64,000 nt of DNA from Paenibacillus amylolyticus (GTDB lineage: Bacteria; Bacillota; Bacilli; Paenibacillales; Paenibacillaceae). The translations under genes and the position numbers were made by a program. The notes beneath the pieces were generated by a model that was not told the origin of the DNA, did no database searches, and saw nothing but the letters and a program-made list of their open reading frames with translations. Each line of letters opens with the position of its first letter. Positions within the stretch are counted from its first letter, which is position 1. The stretch lies in the NCBI RefSeq assembly GCF_001570725.1, contig NZ_BCNV01000001.1, forward strand, positions 2,108,001 to 2,172,000, read 5' to 3'. This document shows, piece after piece, positions 1 to 8,224 of this stretch.

Positions 1-54
1 CCCACTTTGCTGATTACGCTAGTGGGTCTGTATCTGTGGTTAAGCATTCTATAA
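1..54 (+). CDS. C-terminal tail of a membrane protein, probably an arsenite efflux permease (partial)
   Basis: Frame 1 is open from the window edge to a TAA at 52-54 and encodes 17 residues, almost all hydrophobic (PTLLITLVGLYLWLSIL), as expected for the end of a last membrane helix. The arsC gene starts 24 bases downstream on the same strand. An ArsB or Acr3 arsenite transporter is therefore the natural guess, because these genes usually precede arsC. The identification rests on position and hydrophobicity only. Confidence 0.55.
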   Translation, partial: PTLLITLVGLYLWLSIL

Positions 55-78
55 TATAAACAACGAGGAGACGATGAC

Positions 79-498
79 ATGCGTAAAAAAACACTATACT
101 TCCTATGTACAGGCAATTCTTGCCGGAGTCAAATGGCTGAAGGCTGGGCCAAGAAATATCTGAGCGAGGACTGGAACATTTATAGTGCGGGAATTGAGGC
201 ACACGGTTTGAATCCCAAAGCAATTGAAGCCATGAAAGAGGTTGACCTGGATATTTCAACTCAAACTTCTGATATTATTGATTCGAAGTTGTTGAATAAC
301 GCTGATTTTGTGGTCACATTATGCGGCGATGCCGCTGATAAATGTCCAATGACGCCAGCACATGTGAAGCGGGAACACTGGGGATTTGATGACCCTGCCA
401 AAGCCCAAGGTACAGATGAAGAAAAATGGGCTGTGTTCCAAAGCGTTCGGGACCAGATTGGGGAGCGCATTAAAACTTTCGCAGACACTGGCAAGTAA
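79..498 (+). CDS. arsC: Arsenate reductase, thioredoxin-coupled ArsC
   Basis: Cytoplasmic enzyme reducing arsenate to arsenite so that it can be exported. The 139-residue protein has the low-molecular-weight phosphatase P-loop C10-TGNSCR-S17 near the N terminus. Two further cysteines about seven residues apart ([10 protein letters not shown], about 82 and 89) form the redox relay of the Bacillus/Staphylococcus pI258 class. Length is normal for that class. The start has a GAGGAG ribosome binding site at about 64-69. The gene follows a membrane-protein tail and ends just before a strong bidirectional terminator, so it closes an ars operon whose regulator lies outside the window. Confidence 0.95.
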   Translation: MRKKTLYFLCTGNSCRSQMAEGWAKKYLSEDWNIYSAGIEAHGLNPKAIEAMKEVDLDISTQTSDIIDSKLLNNADFVVTLCGDAADKCPMTPAHVKREHWGFDDPAKAQGTDEEKWAVFQSVRDQIGERIKTFADTGK

Positions 499-518
499 GA
501 CATAAATAACTCAGACCA

Positions 519-557
519 TAAAAAGACCTCCTCTCTAAAACATGGAGGAGGTCTTTT
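519..557. terminator. Bidirectional rho-independent terminator
   Basis: The inverted repeat AAAAGACCTCCTC / GAGGAGGTCTTTT (about 521-533 and 544-556) has A/T tracts on both sides. It lies between convergent genes, arsC on plus and a HAD hydrolase on minus, so it can end both transcripts. Confidence 0.85.
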
Positions 558-598
558 AACATTCATATTTGTGCTACAGTACTTCAACTGTATCTTCT

Positions 599-1378
599 CT
601 ACAACAAGCCTGCCCATTTTAACCCATGCCAGATCCCGTCCTGCTCCGCACTTGCTGTAACATGTGACGCTAGTTGTTGAAGAGGATGAGGGGAATTGCC
701 CATAGCAATGCTGCAGCCTGCATAACGGAACATCTCCATATCATTGAAGTTATCGCCAAAAGCATACACCTGGTCAGGGGAAAACCCCAAGCAGTCTGCG
801 AGTCGGGAAACTCCTTCGGCTTTGGAGCCTCCGGCAGGTAGAACATCCATGGACAACGGATGCCAACGTACAAAGTGCAGCTCACGGAACCTATCTCGAT
901 ATACCGTTTCCTCTTCTGAAGAGCAGAATAGCATTGTCTGATAGATGAGCCTGTTTGTACAAAAGCTCTTGTTATACCCAGGATGCGTGACACCAAGCGA
1001 AGTTAGACAAAGGTCTACATGTGCATGATATTCCTGACTGCAACTCATCTGTGAATGATCCAGATAAACGAGTGGGTGTCCCGACAGCTCAGCGAAAGCA
1101 GACAGTTGATTCAAAGCATCCGAACAAATGGGGTTACTGTGAATAAGTTCTCCTTGATGCATCACATATTGTCCATTGAAACTAACATAAGACTCCAGCT
1201 CCAGTTCAAGCCGAACCTGTTCCAACATAAACGGAGATCGCCCTGAGGCTAGAGCTACGACATGTCCGGCTTCCTTTAAGGCAAGAACGGCTTGCTTCGC
1301 AGAAGCGGGAATTCGATTGTGGCGGTCGAGCAGCGTACCATCAATGTCAAAGAAAATCAGTTTTGGACTTTGAGCCAC
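599..1378 (-). CDS. HAD-superfamily (Cof-type, subclass IIB) sugar-phosphatase-like hydrolase
   Basis: Cytoplasmic phosphatase of 259 residues. HAD motif I is near the N terminus (FFDIDGTLLD, with the Asp nucleophile and the Asp acid two residues later). The motif II serine/threonine region is LASGRSPF, and motif IV is GDNFNDMEMF followed by AMGNSP near the C terminus. These are hallmarks of Cof/YbiV-type phosphatases acting on small phosphorylated metabolites. GTG start at 1378 with AAGGAG nine bases upstream. It is the last gene of a six-gene operon, four bases behind an ABC ATPase gene, and a second Cof-type HAD gene lies in the same operon. The substrate cannot be read from the sequence. 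Confidence 0.85.
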   Translation of the reverse strand: MAQSPKLIFFDIDGTLLDRHNRIPASAKQAVLALKEAGHVVALASGRSPFMLEQVRLELELESYVSFNGQYVMHQGELIHSNPICSDALNQLSAFAELSGHPLVYLDHSQMSCSQEYHAHVDLCLTSLGVTHPGYNKSFCTNRLIYQTMLFCSSEEETVYRDRFRELHFVRWHPLSMDVLPAGGSKAEGVSRLADCLGFSPDQVYAFGDNFNDMEMFRYAGCSIAMGNSPHPLQQLASHVTASAEQDGIWHGLKWAGLL

Positions 1379-1382
1379 AACG

Positions 1383-2432
1383 TCACACTCCTTCCCCGCG
1401 GACGGAAGAAAGACTCAGACTGACTTGCTCATTTAAGCCGAAAGGAAGAGGGGAGATGACTTCCCAACGTTTCGTATCACTGCGAATATCATAGTGAAAT
1501 TCTTTTCCTTGAAACTGGACATTGGCGATCTCGCCCAATATTCCAGCTTGACTTGAAGGCTGTAAATGGAACTGATCCGGCCTCACGGGATACAACCCGT
1601 TGGATTTAAAATAGTTTGCAACCTGCTTGCCGGGCCAAGCAATATTCGTACCGCCCTCAGGGATGAACATGTTTGCATCCCAATGACCTTTGACCAAATT
1701 GGACTTCGATACAAACCTCGCCACAAATTCGGTCTCTGGCCGCAAATAAATCTCCTGCGGAGTTCCAGCCTGTTCAATCCGGCCATCCTTCATTACGATA
1801 ATTCGGTCAGCCATGGCAAGGGCCTCCCCCTGATCATGCGTCACATAGACTACAGCTGATTTCGTATTCCGATGTACTTGCTGAATCTCACGCCGCATGT
1901 CCATACGAAGCATGGCATCCAAACTACTGAGTGGTTCATCCATCAGCAACAAAGACGGTTGGGGGGCGATGGCGCGTGCGATAGCAACGCGTTGTTTTTG
2001 TCCTCCAGATAGCTCATGCGGCATACGTTCTGCCAGATGGGACAGCCCCGACATGTTCAGGACTTCCTGAATGCGGTTCTGCTCGTTATTTTTAATATGG
2101 GAAGGTGTTGATTTATGCGTTCGGATAGGAAAACGGACATGTTCGGATACATTCATATGTGGCCAAAGTGCGAAGGACTGGAACACCATGCCGATTCTGC
2201 GTTTTTCGGGAGGAAGTAATGTACCTGAGCCTGCCACCACTTTACCGTCCATCAAAACATTACCACTGCTTGGTTGCTCAAATCCGGCAAGGATACGCAG
2301 CAATGTGGTTTTTCCACAGCCTGATGGTCCAAGGATCGCCACGAATTCTCCATCCTCAATCGTTAAGTTAATGGAATGAAGGGCCTGGTAACTTCCGAAG
2401 GATTTGCTAACCTGTTGAATCTGAATACTCAT
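1383..2432 (-). CDS. ABC transporter ATP-binding protein, FbpC/PotA-like
   Basis: Cytoplasmic ATPase of 349 residues powering import through the adjacent fused permease. Visible motifs are Walker A GPSGCGKTT, signature [14 protein letters not shown], Walker B LLLMDEPLSSLDA and the switch histidine in VVYVTHDQGEA. A C-terminal region of about 110 residues is compatible with a TOBE-like regulatory domain as in FbpC/AfuC/PotA. The start has GGGAG upstream and overlaps the permease stop by 4 bases, implying translational coupling. Family members carry ferric iron, polyamines, aminoethylphosphonate or hexose phosphates. The flanking phosphatases favour a phosphorylated substrate. Confidence 0.9.
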   Translation of the reverse strand: MSIQIQQVSKSFGSYQALHSINLTIEDGEFVAILGPSGCGKTTLLRILAGFEQPSSGNVLMDGKVVAGSGTLLPPEKRRIGMVFQSFALWPHMNVSEHVRFPIRTHKSTPSHIKNNEQNRIQEVLNMSGLSHLAERMPHELSGGQKQRVAIARAIAPQPSLLLMDEPLSSLDAMLRMDMRREIQQVHRNTKSAVVYVTHDQGEALAMADRIIVMKDGRIEQAGTPQEIYLRPETEFVARFVSKSNLVKGHWDANMFIPEGGTNIAWPGKQVANYFKSNGLYPVRPDQFHLQPSSQAGILGEIANVQFQGKEFHYDIRSDTKRWEVISPLPFGLNEQVSLSLSSVRGEGV

Positions 2433-4183
2433 GACTTCACTCCCTTACGAGTTGCCCAGCGTTGAGCGATGAGCAGAATTACGCCGCCTGCCGCAATAAG
2501 TGCGACAATCAGACTGGACAAGGCAGTTGAATAGAGGGTATCTCCTGCCTGTTCAAAACTAAATATGGTGACACCAATGGTCTGTGAACCTGATGAATAC
2601 AACAATGCCGATACCGTAAGCTCGGTCAGGGCAGTCAGGAAGACCAACATGCCTCCTGTTAGAATACCCTGCAGCAATAAGGGCAGCAGAACAGCAGTCC
2701 ACTTGCGCCAGAAACCGGCTCCGGAGATCCGTGCAGCTTCTTCCATAGACGCATCCAACTGCATGAACGAAGTGACACTTGAACGGATCTGAAGAATAAG
2801 GAATCGGCAGATGTAAGCAATAAATAAGATCGTCATGGTTCCATATATGCCAGGGTTCCAGCCAGGAATCGGCTCCATCCATACCAAGATCATGGACAGG
2901 GCGAACACCATGCCGGGCAGGGTATAGGGAACGGCAATGGCCAACTCGGCTATTTTATTGAATTGATTAGGCTTACGTACCCGGATATAAGCAAATCCTG
3001 AGCCAATAATCAGACAAGCCAGCATCGTGACTAGAGAGAGGACAAGGCTGTTCTGGATCGCCTGCCATACACGCTCATTTTCAAAGAGAATATATCTATA
3101 ATTGTCCAGGGTCATATTGGCACGAGTTAGACCGAGACCATAAGCTCTTTTTAAAGACATCGAGATCATTGAAGACAACGGAATAATCGTAATCAGTGCG
3201 AGACCTGCCCATATGGTGTAGGTTAAAGGCTTCCGCATGCGACCCAAATTATATCTTGGGGTAAGATCAGGTTGCATCGTATCCGAAGCATGACTTTTAC
3301 GTAAAAGAATCCATTGCAACAGACTGCCGACCACCGCAGCAGCACCGAGAAGCATAGATAAGGATGCGCCACGGGCAAATGCCGAAGGCCCGAACCCAAT
3401 AATCTCTTCATATATAAGTGTACTGAGAACGGAAATATTCACAGGCGTGCCAAGGAAGGCAGGTATGCCGAAATTGTCCAGCGAAGCCAGGAAAACCAGC
3501 AATCCGCCTGCCGTTAGACCCGGAAGGGCAAGTGGCAACGTAATCCGGCGGAAAACTTCGATCCTGCTTGCACCGCCGGCTCTAGCCGCCCACTCCAGAT
3601 CACGCGGAATTTTACGTAGTACATCCAACGTGAACATATACACTAATGGAAAATGGTGAATCCCCATCACAAACACAATACCGCCCATACTATACATGCT
3701 CCAAGGAGCCAGATCAGGATGAATCCATTGCAATACATGTGCAAGCCAGCTCTGTGACCCGGTAAAAGAAGACCAGGACAACGTGAGAACATAAGAGGGA
3801 AGAATAAAACAAAGCATGATTCCCATATGCAGAGCCGATTTGTGTCGTATATCCGTATAAGCGACGACCCAGGCCAGTGCAGTTCCAAGTACTAACGAGA
3901 ACAAGGTGGAACCGATGACGATATATACGGTATTGCGCAATGTGGACCAGAAACGTTCCTGCTGAAGCAATTCGTTATAATGAGATAACGTCAATCCTTG
4001 TTCCCCCTGGAAGCTGAGAAGAACCAGCTTCAGGATGGGGTATACAAAGAATAACAGGACAGCTATAGCACCCAACAGGGCAATCAATCGATTCCAACGA
4101 AACAGGCTGGGGAGAGAGAAAACGGACTTGCGTCCGTTCTCTTGTCCCCTTAGAACGATCATATTTCTCTTCAATTTCTCCAT
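2429..4183 (-). CDS. ABC transporter permease, fused two-domain FbpB/AfuB type
   Basis: Membrane protein of 584 residues made of two tandem binding-protein-dependent transport domains, each of about six helices. The EAA cytoplasmic loop occurs twice: in the first half after DLEWAARAGGASRIEVF, and in the second half after MEEAARISGAGFWRKW. This fused architecture is typical of FbpB/AfuB/PhnT-like permeases. It lies between the ATPase gene (4-base overlap) and the binding-protein gene (17-base gap). GGAG precedes the ATG by eight bases. It likely forms the channel for the lipoprotein-bound solute. Confidence 0.9.
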   Translation of the reverse strand: MEKLKRNMIVLRGQENGRKSVFSLPSLFRWNRLIALLGAIAVLLFFVYPILKLVLLSFQGEQGLTLSHYNELLQQERFWSTLRNTVYIVIGSTLFSLVLGTALAWVVAYTDIRHKSALHMGIMLCFILPSYVLTLSWSSFTGSQSWLAHVLQWIHPDLAPWSMYSMGGIVFVMGIHHFPLVYMFTLDVLRKIPRDLEWAARAGGASRIEVFRRITLPLALPGLTAGGLLVFLASLDNFGIPAFLGTPVNISVLSTLIYEEIIGFGPSAFARGASLSMLLGAAAVVGSLLQWILLRKSHASDTMQPDLTPRYNLGRMRKPLTYTIWAGLALITIIPLSSMISMSLKRAYGLGLTRANMTLDNYRYILFENERVWQAIQNSLVLSLVTMLACLIIGSGFAYIRVRKPNQFNKIAELAIAVPYTLPGMVFALSMILVWMEPIPGWNPGIYGTMTILFIAYICRFLILQIRSSVTSFMQLDASMEEAARISGAGFWRKWTAVLLPLLLQGILTGGMLVFLTALTELTVSALLYSSGSQTIGVTIFSFEQAGDTLYSTALSSLIVALIAAGGVILLIAQRWATRKGVKS

Positions 4184-4200
4184 TCCGACAGCTCCAATCC

Positions 4201-5241
4201 TTACTCGCCAAACACATTAATGAATTGCTGTTTATCTGTTTCCCGATCAGCTGCAAGTTTGGCCGCATCCCCAGGCAAAATCTTCATTTCCGATACACCT
4301 TTCAATCCTTCAGGTGGAGAAACGCCTTCACGAATAGGGGAGTAACCGATCTCTGCAGATAACTTCTGCCCCTCTTCAGAGAGAATGAAATCTACAAAGG
4401 CTTGCGCAGCAGGCACATTGGCAGCTTCTTTCATGATCCCGATTGGTTCAGTAATGATGGGAACACCTTCTTCAGGGTAGATCAGTTCAACAGGAGAACC
4501 CTTCGCTTTTTCACGCGCCACGAGGTAATCCACAACAACGCCATATGATTTTTCACCGCTGGCTACAGCCTTCATAACCGCACCGTTTCCTTTAATTACA
4601 GCCATGCCGTTCATCTTGGTCTCCTGAAGGAAATCCCATCCAAATCCATCTGTACGGCTAAACACACCGATGTTGTAAGCTGCTGCACCAGAGTATAGAG
4701 GACTCGGCATAATACTTGCATCCTTGCTCTCCGGCAGGGTCAGCACTTGCCAAGATGTCGGTTGAGTTGTAACCTTTTGGGTGTTGGTAGCGAGTACCGT
4801 TGCCATTACCTTGGTACCGGCGTACATACCGTCTTGATCAACCAAATCGGTCGGGATTGCACTCAGCTCTGGGGACTTGTAAGCTTGAAGAAGATCATCC
4901 TTTTTCAGATTTTCAAAGGTAACTGCATCCGCCAGCAGGAGTACATCTGCCTGAGTTTTGCCGGCTTGGCGTTCTGCCTGGAGTTTCGCAGTGACTTCTT
5001 CTGTTCCGGAACGGAAGATGCTGACTTGAACATCTGGATATTTATCGTTAAACGCATTGACCAATTTGCCTGCATCTTCTTCAGGCTGGGAAGTATAGAA
5101 GGACAGTTTGCCTGACACCGTACTTGAAGCTCCTCCTGAACCATTTTGATCTGGCGTGGCTTGTCCTTGTGCAGAACAACCGCTGAATACAATCATGCCT
5201 GCCAGAAGGGGTAGTAGTAACGACTTTTTGAATGGAATCAC
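4201..5241 (-). CDS. Extracellular solute-binding lipoprotein, FbpA/AfuA-like
   Basis: Receptor of 346 residues for the adjacent ABC importer. The N terminus is a lipoprotein signal with a lipobox ending FSGC (Cys22), so the protein is anchored on the outer face of the membrane. The body is a periplasmic-binding-protein type 2 fold (LSFYTSQPEEDAGKLVNAFNDKYP...). I see no adjacent tyrosine pair of the kind that ligands iron in classical FbpA, which argues against ferric iron. The relatives AfuA (hexose phosphates) and PhnS (aminoethylphosphonate) are reasonable comparisons. GTG start with AAAGGAG about 10 bases upstream. Substrate assignment is inference. Confidence 0.85.
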   Translation of the reverse strand: MIPFKKSLLLPLLAGMIVFSGCSAQGQATPDQNGSGGASSTVSGKLSFYTSQPEEDAGKLVNAFNDKYPDVQVSIFRSGTEEVTAKLQAERQAGKTQADVLLLADAVTFENLKKDDLLQAYKSPELSAIPTDLVDQDGMYAGTKVMATVLATNTQKVTTQPTSWQVLTLPESKDASIMPSPLYSGAAAYNIGVFSRTDGFGWDFLQETKMNGMAVIKGNGAVMKAVASGEKSYGVVVDYLVAREKAKGSPVELIYPEEGVPIITEPIGIMKEAANVPAAQAFVDFILSEEGQKLSAEIGYSPIREGVSPPEGLKGVSEMKILPGDAAKLAADRETDKQQFINVFGE

Positions 5242-5315
5242 AGATAATCTCTCCTTTGGTGTCTAGCTGATCATGTATTGGGTTATGACATTGGAAAAGA
5301 AATAACTAGAGCAAA

Positions 5316-6188
5316 TTACAACAAGAAAGTATGGATAGCCTGCGCAACACCATCTTCGGTGTTACTGCCAGTAACAACATTAGCGATCTCCTGCACATGA
5401 GGCTCTGCATTTCCCATGGCGATTCCTAATCCTGCCCATTGCAGCATGTCCAGATCATTATCATAATCCCCGGCTACAGCTACCTGCGCACGTTCGATAT
5501 GATGTTCAAGACACAATCGTTCCAGCGCTCCACGTTTACTAACTCCGACGGAATTAACATCAAATCGCAAACTTCCTGTTCGTGTACATTGGAATAACGC
5601 TGATTCTTCAAGGATATGAAATAGTTTTTCGCGTGAGTCGTGGTCTGAACAGATCACGGCTGCTTTGAACAGCATGTCTGGCATCTGGCTTACAAAGGCT
5701 CTGAAATCCTGTCCAACTTCGACGAAGCGAATAAAATCAGCCTGTTCTGCAACATGTTCATCAAGTTCTTCGGGAGAATCTAACTCCGGTCTGTTGACCC
5801 TATTGTTCAAGGCCCAGTTTCTATTGATATCATTAATCTCTTGAACATAGAGGACATTGTATCCATAGAAATGGATGTAGGCTCCTTCTTGCTCGATGAC
5901 ATCCAACATGAATAGCATATCTTCTGTTTTGATTGCGACACCTTCAAGCATCTGTCCTGTCACGGGATCTACTGTCACTGCACCGTTCAATGCTACCAGT
6001 GGGAAATTCATCGAGACTTCCCGAGCATGTAGCCATACGGAGGCGGGAAAGCGTCCAGAGGCAATCGTGACATTCACATTCGCTGACATTAATTGTTGAA
6101 TGGAGCTTCGTGTCATAGGCGTTATCACTTTGGCTGGATTAAGCATTGTACCGTCCAGATCAAGGGCTAACAATTTGTACATCAACAT
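5316..6188 (-). CDS. HAD-superfamily (Cof-type) hydrolase
   Basis: Second Cof/IIB HAD phosphatase of the operon, 290 residues. Motif I is LALDLDGTML at the N terminus, the motif II region is TIASGRFP, and motif IV is AGDYDNDLDML plus GIAMGNAEP at the C terminus. A GGGAGG site lies upstream. Two in-frame ATGs (6188 and 6182) are possible; the second has the better spacing of about nine bases. The gene lies 21 bases after the MBL hydrolase gene and about 75 bases before the binding-protein gene. Two phosphatases flanking one importer suggest that the imported compound is dephosphorylated inside the cell. Confidence 0.85.
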   Translation of the reverse strand: MLMYKLLALDLDGTMLNPAKVITPMTRSSIQQLMSANVNVTIASGRFPASVWLHAREVSMNFPLVALNGAVTVDPVTGQMLEGVAIKTEDMLFMLDVIEQEGAYIHFYGYNVLYVQEINDINRNWALNNRVNRPELDSPEELDEHVAEQADFIRFVEVGQDFRAFVSQMPDMLFKAAVICSDHDSREKLFHILEESALFQCTRTGSLRFDVNSVGVSKRGALERLCLEHHIERAQVAVAGDYDNDLDMLQWAGLGIAMGNAEPHVQEIANVVTGSNTEDGVAQAIHTFLL

Positions 6189-6209
6189 ATTCCTCCCGAA
6201 TTGGTTAAC

Positions 6210-6944
6210 TTACACAACATACATACGAAGTGGTTCGGGTATATCCACAGGCCCTTGGAAAGACCGACTTGCTTCATCCCGCATAAACTCCAGATCGCCA
6301 TCTCCGGGAAGATGAACAAGGACAAGCTGCTTGACGTTTGCCTGACCAGCAATCATGCCTGCTTGAAGGGCATTCATATGTCCTTTGCCGGTCGTGTGAA
6401 CACTGCCCTCACAGATCGTAGCCTCACATAGAAAGATGTCTGCATCACGAGCAATTTCGATCAGGGAATCACAGTAGGAGGTGTCTCCGGAATACACCAG
6501 TACCTTGCCTTTATATGTGATCTTAACGGCGTAACATGTAATGGTATGCTGCACCTGTACGAATTCGATCTCCGCGCCAGCAAGCTGAATCTTGGATGAA
6601 GGATCAATGGAGATGACCTCGGTATGTTCATCATATAGACCATTTAGAATTTCCACTGGACTATCCGGCGCATACAACTTCAGTTTATTCCCCATACGAC
6701 CATTGCGAATCGCTCCTGCTGCTGCATATTGGAGGACTCCCAGATCCGCGATATGATCATGGTGCAGGTGAGACAAAATAACACCGGATAGATCTTCCAC
6801 ACATGTCTCGGTGGGGAGCTTACTCATCACGCCGCTGCCACAGTCCAACAAAATCTGCCCTTCATCTGTGGTTACAAGGTATCCCGCAGTTGCTCCGCCA
6901 GCGGCGGGATATCCACCCCAGTAACCTAATATCTTCACATTCAT
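6210..6944 (-). CDS. Metallo-beta-lactamase-fold hydrolase (RNase Z/YhfI-like)
   Basis: Predicted metal-dependent hydrolase of 244 residues. It has the metal motif SHLHHDHIADLG (HxHxDH), a YSGDTSYCD aspartate, and downstream histidines in GHMNALQAG and VLVHLPGD. The family includes phosphodiesterases and cyclic-nucleotide or phosphonate-ester hydrolases as well as tRNA-processing enzymes; this size fits the smaller YhfI/PhnP-like members. I place the start at 6944 because AGAGG lies seven bases upstream; the ATG ten codons earlier has no such site. It is the first gene of the minus-strand operon and is divergent from the SorC regulator. A phosphodiesterase step before the HAD phosphatases is plausible but unproven. 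Confidence 0.8.
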   Translation of the reverse strand: MNVKILGYWGGYPAAGGATAGYLVTTDEGQILLDCGSGVMSKLPTETCVEDLSGVILSHLHHDHIADLGVLQYAAAGAIRNGRMGNKLKLYAPDSPVEILNGLYDEHTEVISIDPSSKIQLAGAEIEFVQVQHTITCYAVKITYKGKVLVYSGDTSYCDSLIEIARDADIFLCEATICEGSVHTTGKGHMNALQAGMIAGQANVKQLVLVHLPGDGDLEFMRDEASRSFQGPVDIPEPLRMYVV

Positions 6945-6996
6945 CTTTGCACCTCTGTCTGTCTTGATCTGCATTCTTTACAAATGTTCCGTACAG

Positions 6997-7033
6997 TTAC
7001 AATTGTAAAAAGGGTTTGTTACTCTCGTGTCAA
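6997..7033 (-). promoter_or_regulatory. Candidate operator/promoter of the MBL-HAD-ABC operon
   Basis: A perfect 12-base palindrome TTACAATTGTAA occupies 6997-7008 in the divergent intergenic region. On the minus strand it contains a TACAAT -10-like hexamer (7007-7002), and TTGACA lies at 7033-7028, a 20-base spacing that is longer than ideal. Related half-sites (TTTACAA near 6978, TTTTGTAA near 7050) recur nearby. This is a reasonable binding site for the divergent SorC-family regulator. Confidence 0.45.
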
Positions 7034-7081
7034 ACGAAAGTCAATCTTTTGTAAAAATGCTTTTGGAAAAGTTATCCTGGC

Positions 7082-7111
7082 TTGACTCCGCCGCGAATCC
7101 CATTTTATAGT
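7082..7111 (+). promoter_or_regulatory. Sigma-A-type promoter of the SorC-family regulator
   Basis: TTGACT (7082-7087) and TATAGT (7106-7111) are separated by 18 bases, about 50 bases before the GTG start of the regulator. A short inverted repeat CCCA...TGGG surrounds the -10 hexamer. Confidence 0.6.
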
Positions 7112-7159
7112 GGGAAATGTGTTAGCAGGGAAATTTAAATGTAAAAGGCGGACTTATAT

Positions 7160-8101
7160 GTGAATATAGACGAACGAAAAAATATGATCAGAGTCTGTAA
7201 GATGTACTATTATGAATCATGGACACAGGAGAAGATTGCTGAGAAGCTTGGTGTATCCAGACCAGTCATATCCAAGATGCTGCAGCGTGCGAGGGAAGAG
7301 GGCATTATTGAAATTGTCATTCATGATGATGATTACGAAACGTCCAAATTGGAGAAAAAACTAGAGGACTTATTTAAACTCAAACAGGTACTGGTTGTTC
7401 CAACAAAGGATCTCAATAAAGAGTTGTTGTCGAGTGCAGTAGGCAAGGCTGCCGCACAATTTGTTCAAAAACTGATCAAAAACGGTGATCGTGTCGGTGT
7501 CTCATGGGGCAATACGCTCTATCATATGGTGCGAGAGTTTCCTCTGGAGAAAAAAGAGAATGTCAAAATCATTCCACTGGTTGGTGGAACAGGTAATTCA
7601 CGAAATGAAATGCACTCTAACCAGATCGCCTATGAGTTATCCAAAAAAATGGGTGTGACCTGCGAGACGTTGTATGCTCCCGCAGTCGTTGAAACAGAAG
7701 AGCTAAGGGAGCAAATTATTGGCATGTCTAATATTTCGGCTGTTCTGAAAGAGGGGGAGCATATCAATCTCGCTCTGGTGGGGATTGGAAACCCGTATTC
7801 CATGTCAACGATGGAACGATCAGGTTATCTAAATGAGCAAGTGTTATCTGAATTAGAGGCTTTGAATACCGTTGCGGATATTAATTCCGTATTTATCAAT
7901 CGTGAAGGTACGATCACAGATCATCCCATTAATCATAAAGTGATTGGCCTTGGGCTTGAGCAGTTAAAGAAGACAAAAACAGTGGTAGGTATGGCCTTTG
8001 GTCTGCATAAAATCGACTGCATCCTGGCTGCTTTACGCGGGGGATATATTAATATGCTCATTACGGATGAAGCGACAGCTACTCAAATTACGAAAATTTA
8101 A
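7160..8101 (+). CDS. SorC/DeoR-type sugar-binding transcriptional regulator
   Basis: DNA-binding regulator of 313 residues. An N-terminal winged HTH (YYESWTQEKIAEKLGVSRPVISKMLQRAREEGII, about 17-50) is followed by a sugar-binding domain of the SorC/CggR/DeoR family (VGVSWGNTLYHMV..., GVGNPYSMS-like loops, GMAFGLHKIDCILAALRGG). Family members sense phosphorylated sugars or nucleosides. It starts with GTG after an AAAGGCGG site and is divergent from the MBL-HAD-ABC operon, which it probably controls. This supports the idea that the operon handles a phosphorylated compound. Confidence 0.85.
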   Translation: MNIDERKNMIRVCKMYYYESWTQEKIAEKLGVSRPVISKMLQRAREEGIIEIVIHDDDYETSKLEKKLEDLFKLKQVLVVPTKDLNKELLSSAVGKAAAQFVQKLIKNGDRVGVSWGNTLYHMVREFPLEKKENVKIIPLVGGTGNSRNEMHSNQIAYELSKKMGVTCETLYAPAVVETEELREQIIGMSNISAVLKEGEHINLALVGIGNPYSMSTMERSGYLNEQVLSELEALNTVADINSVFINREGTITDHPINHKVIGLGLEQLKKTKTVVGMAFGLHKIDCILAALRGGYINMLITDEATATQITKI

Positions 8102-8173
8102 TATTCAAAGGTTATCATATCGATCTTTTTTGAAACAAGTTGCAACTGAGGCCAATTTTTGCTCCATGGAGCC

Positions 8174-8195
8174 AGGAGAACGAAAAAGTTCTCCT
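8174..8195. terminator. Hairpin between convergent genes
   Basis: AGGAGAAC (8174-8181) pairs with GTTCTCCT (8188-8195) in the short gap between the SorC gene and the convergent GerAB-like gene. A second palindrome GCTCCATGGAGC lies next to it. There is no clear T tract, so termination is only likely. Confidence 0.4.
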
Positions 8196-8224
8196 GAGCT
8201 ACACATCCCTTAAGAACTCAACAT

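Noticed and set aside
4201..5241. Ferric-iron-binding protein annotation for the FbpA-like lipoprotein
   Set aside because: No adjacent tyrosine pair is visible, no Fur box lies upstream, and the operon encodes phosphatases, so iron transport is not the best reading.
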